From positions 1-6,620 of the forward strand of contig CAMLEF010000266.1 of assembly GCA_946478675.1 (NCBI GenBank): a stretch of 6,620 nt of DNA. Reading direction: 5' to 3'. The position numbers and the translations under genes are program-made. Position 1 is the first letter of the stretch; the number at the start of each line of letters is the position of its first letter. Positions 5,771 to 6,620 of the stretch are shown piece by piece. The notes under the pieces were generated by a model that saw nothing but the letters and a program-made list of their open reading frames with translations, did no database searches and had not been told where the DNA came from. The DNA comes from an uncultured Flavobacteriales bacterium (lineage in GTDB: Bacteria; Bacteroidota; Bacteroidia; Palsa-965).

Positions 5771-5800
5771 TTGCTACTTCCATCAATTGTTGTATCTTAG
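5771..5800 (+). promoter_or_regulatory. Bacteroidota promoter of the second surface-protein gene
   Basis: TTG (5771-5773), a 19-base spacer and TATCTTAG (5793-5800) match TTTG-N19-TAnnTTTG with one mismatch in the -7 box. The box ends 34 bases before the ATG at 5835. Spacer and leader lengths are nearly identical to those of the propeller operon promoter. Confidence 0.6.
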
Positions 5801-5834
5801 CCAGCAGCAGACACCAATAATACCCTGCACATCG

Positions 5835-6620
5835 ATGAGAAGGTTTACCCTGTTGTGCCTGGCGTTGCTTTTTTCCCTCGGAGCCAGCGCCACACACATT
5901 GTCGGAGGTTCTATGACCTACGACCACCTGGGAGGCGCAACATATCGCGTCACTATTAAGATTTACCGCGATTGTCGTCCCGGGAACGCCGCATTTCCCG
6001 GCAGCCTTACCGTACAGGTTCGCGACCAGAACGGCAACGGCTTTTCGCCCAACAAAGATTTCAACCTCCCGTTTTACAATTCCGTTCCGGTCAACCCGTA
6101 CATCGATACCTGCGCCGCCAACCCCGGCCTTTGTCTCGAAGAAGCCACTTACACCCGCGTCGTCAACAACCTTCCGCCTTATCCCGGCGGCTACTTTCTT
6201 TTCTGCCGTTACTGCTGCCGCAACAGCACGCTGAACAACATCCAGAACCCGCTGTCGACCGGCGACAACTGGAACACGCACATTCCCGACATGACCACGC
6301 TGCTCGACGACAATTCGCCGCAGTGGGTGAATCCTCCGCCGGTTTTCGTTTGCCAGGCCGAGCCGATCAATTTCGATTTTTCCGCAACGGATGCCGACGG
6401 TGACTCGCTCGTCTATTCGTGGTACGCACCGTACGATTCCATCACGCCGACGATTTCAGCCGGTGTCGCAACGTACACGCCGGTGACGTGGCAGGCGGGC
6501 TACGGGCCGAACAATCCCTGCGGCGGACCGAACCTCATCATTAATCCGCAAACCGGTTTCATCACGGGCTCGCCTCCGAACATCGGGCAGTTCGTTGCCG
6601 GTGTGCGCTGCGAAGAATAC
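5835..6620 (+). CDS. Secreted gliding/PKD-type surface protein, N-terminal part (runs off window)
   Basis: The frame is open for 262 codons to the window edge. A signal peptide (1-19) ends in ASA, giving a mature N-terminus THIVGG. THIVGGSMTYDHLGG followed by YRVTIKIYRDC (37-47) is the hallmark opening of a large family of Bacteroidota surface proteins, usually annotated as PKD-domain or gliding-motility-associated proteins and often ending in a T9SS sorting domain. That end is not visible here. Cysteines occur at 47, 93, 100, 124, 127, 128, 173, 229 and 259. FDFSATDADGDSLVYSW (180-196) resembles a cadherin/Ig-like strand with a calcium-binding DxDGD loop, and NPQTGFITGSPPNIGQF (237-253) resembles the end of a similar domain. 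Export through T9SS is inferred from family membership only. Its promoter mirrors that of the propeller operon. Confidence 0.85.
   Translation, partial: MRRFTLLCLALLFSLGASATHIVGGSMTYDHLGGATYRVTIKIYRDCRPGNAAFPGSLTVQVRDQNGNGFSPNKDFNLPFYNSVPVNPYIDTCAANPGLCLEEATYTRVVNNLPPYPGGYFLFCRYCCRNSTLNNIQNPLSTGDNWNTHIPDMTTLLDDNSPQWVNPPPVFVCQAEPINFDFSATDADGDSLVYSWYAPYDSITPTISAGVATYTPVTWQAGYGPNNPCGGPNLIINPQTGFITGSPPNIGQFVAGVRCEEY

Noticed and set aside
5361..6281. A 306-codon minus-strand ORF opposite the small membrane gene and the start of the second surface-protein gene
   Set aside because: Its ends read as low-complexity antisense of convincing plus-strand proteins with signal peptides. Only the piece over the 162-base gap (about 5675-5783) looks protein-like, and a stop-free stretch that short is not unusual.

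Overview
The window most likely comes from a Bacteroidota genome (Gram-negative, roughly half G+C by eye, probably environmental or metagenome-derived). Three things point there. A secreted protein ends in a type IX secretion (T9SS) sorting domain. A second secreted protein opens like the gliding/PKD-type surface proteins of that phylum. The promoters follow the Bacteroidota pattern TTG-N19-TAnnTTTG, and no Shine-Dalgarno sequence is obvious.

Left part (1-930). A tRNA-Ser(GGA), missing only its first base at the window edge, is followed by a strong intrinsic terminator at 95-139. The forward gene at 316-765 encodes a QueD/6-pyruvoyl-tetrahydropterin synthase family enzyme. It starts 14 bases after a TAACTTTG box. 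Between it and the convergent kdsB lies a very odd 165-base stretch: an 11-bp inverted repeat enclosing runs of 18 G, 15 A, 8 G and 8+7 C. This is either an exceptional hairpin or an assembly/sequencing artefact.

Middle part (931-4998, all minus strand). Read in the direction of transcription, the order is: an 839-residue secreted protein (eight SBBP beta-propeller repeats, four Ig/PKD-like domains, T9SS sorting domain); an unrecognised 248-residue lipoprotein whose ATG overlaps the previous stop as TAATG; then, after 58 bases, kdsB (CMP-KDO synthetase, LPS biosynthesis). A terminator-like hairpin lies inside the first codons of the lipoprotein gene. It could lower or switch transcription between the first two genes.

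Right part (4999-6620). A divergent intergenic region carries the propeller gene's promoter, a family of CGAATGACCG-type direct and inverted repeats, and a TGTGATCACA palindrome. A small membrane-anchored protein of unknown function (5214-5672) follows. Last comes the 5' part of a second secreted surface protein (5835 to the window end), with a promoter laid out almost exactly like that of the propeller gene.

Taken together, the window mixes housekeeping functions (tRNA, pterin/queuosine, KDO activation) with cell-surface export genes. No phage, transposase, CRISPR or defence gene is visible. The main novelty candidates are the homopolymer hairpin, the TAATG/terminator-in-ORF arrangement, and the orphan lipoprotein coupled to a T9SS propeller protein.
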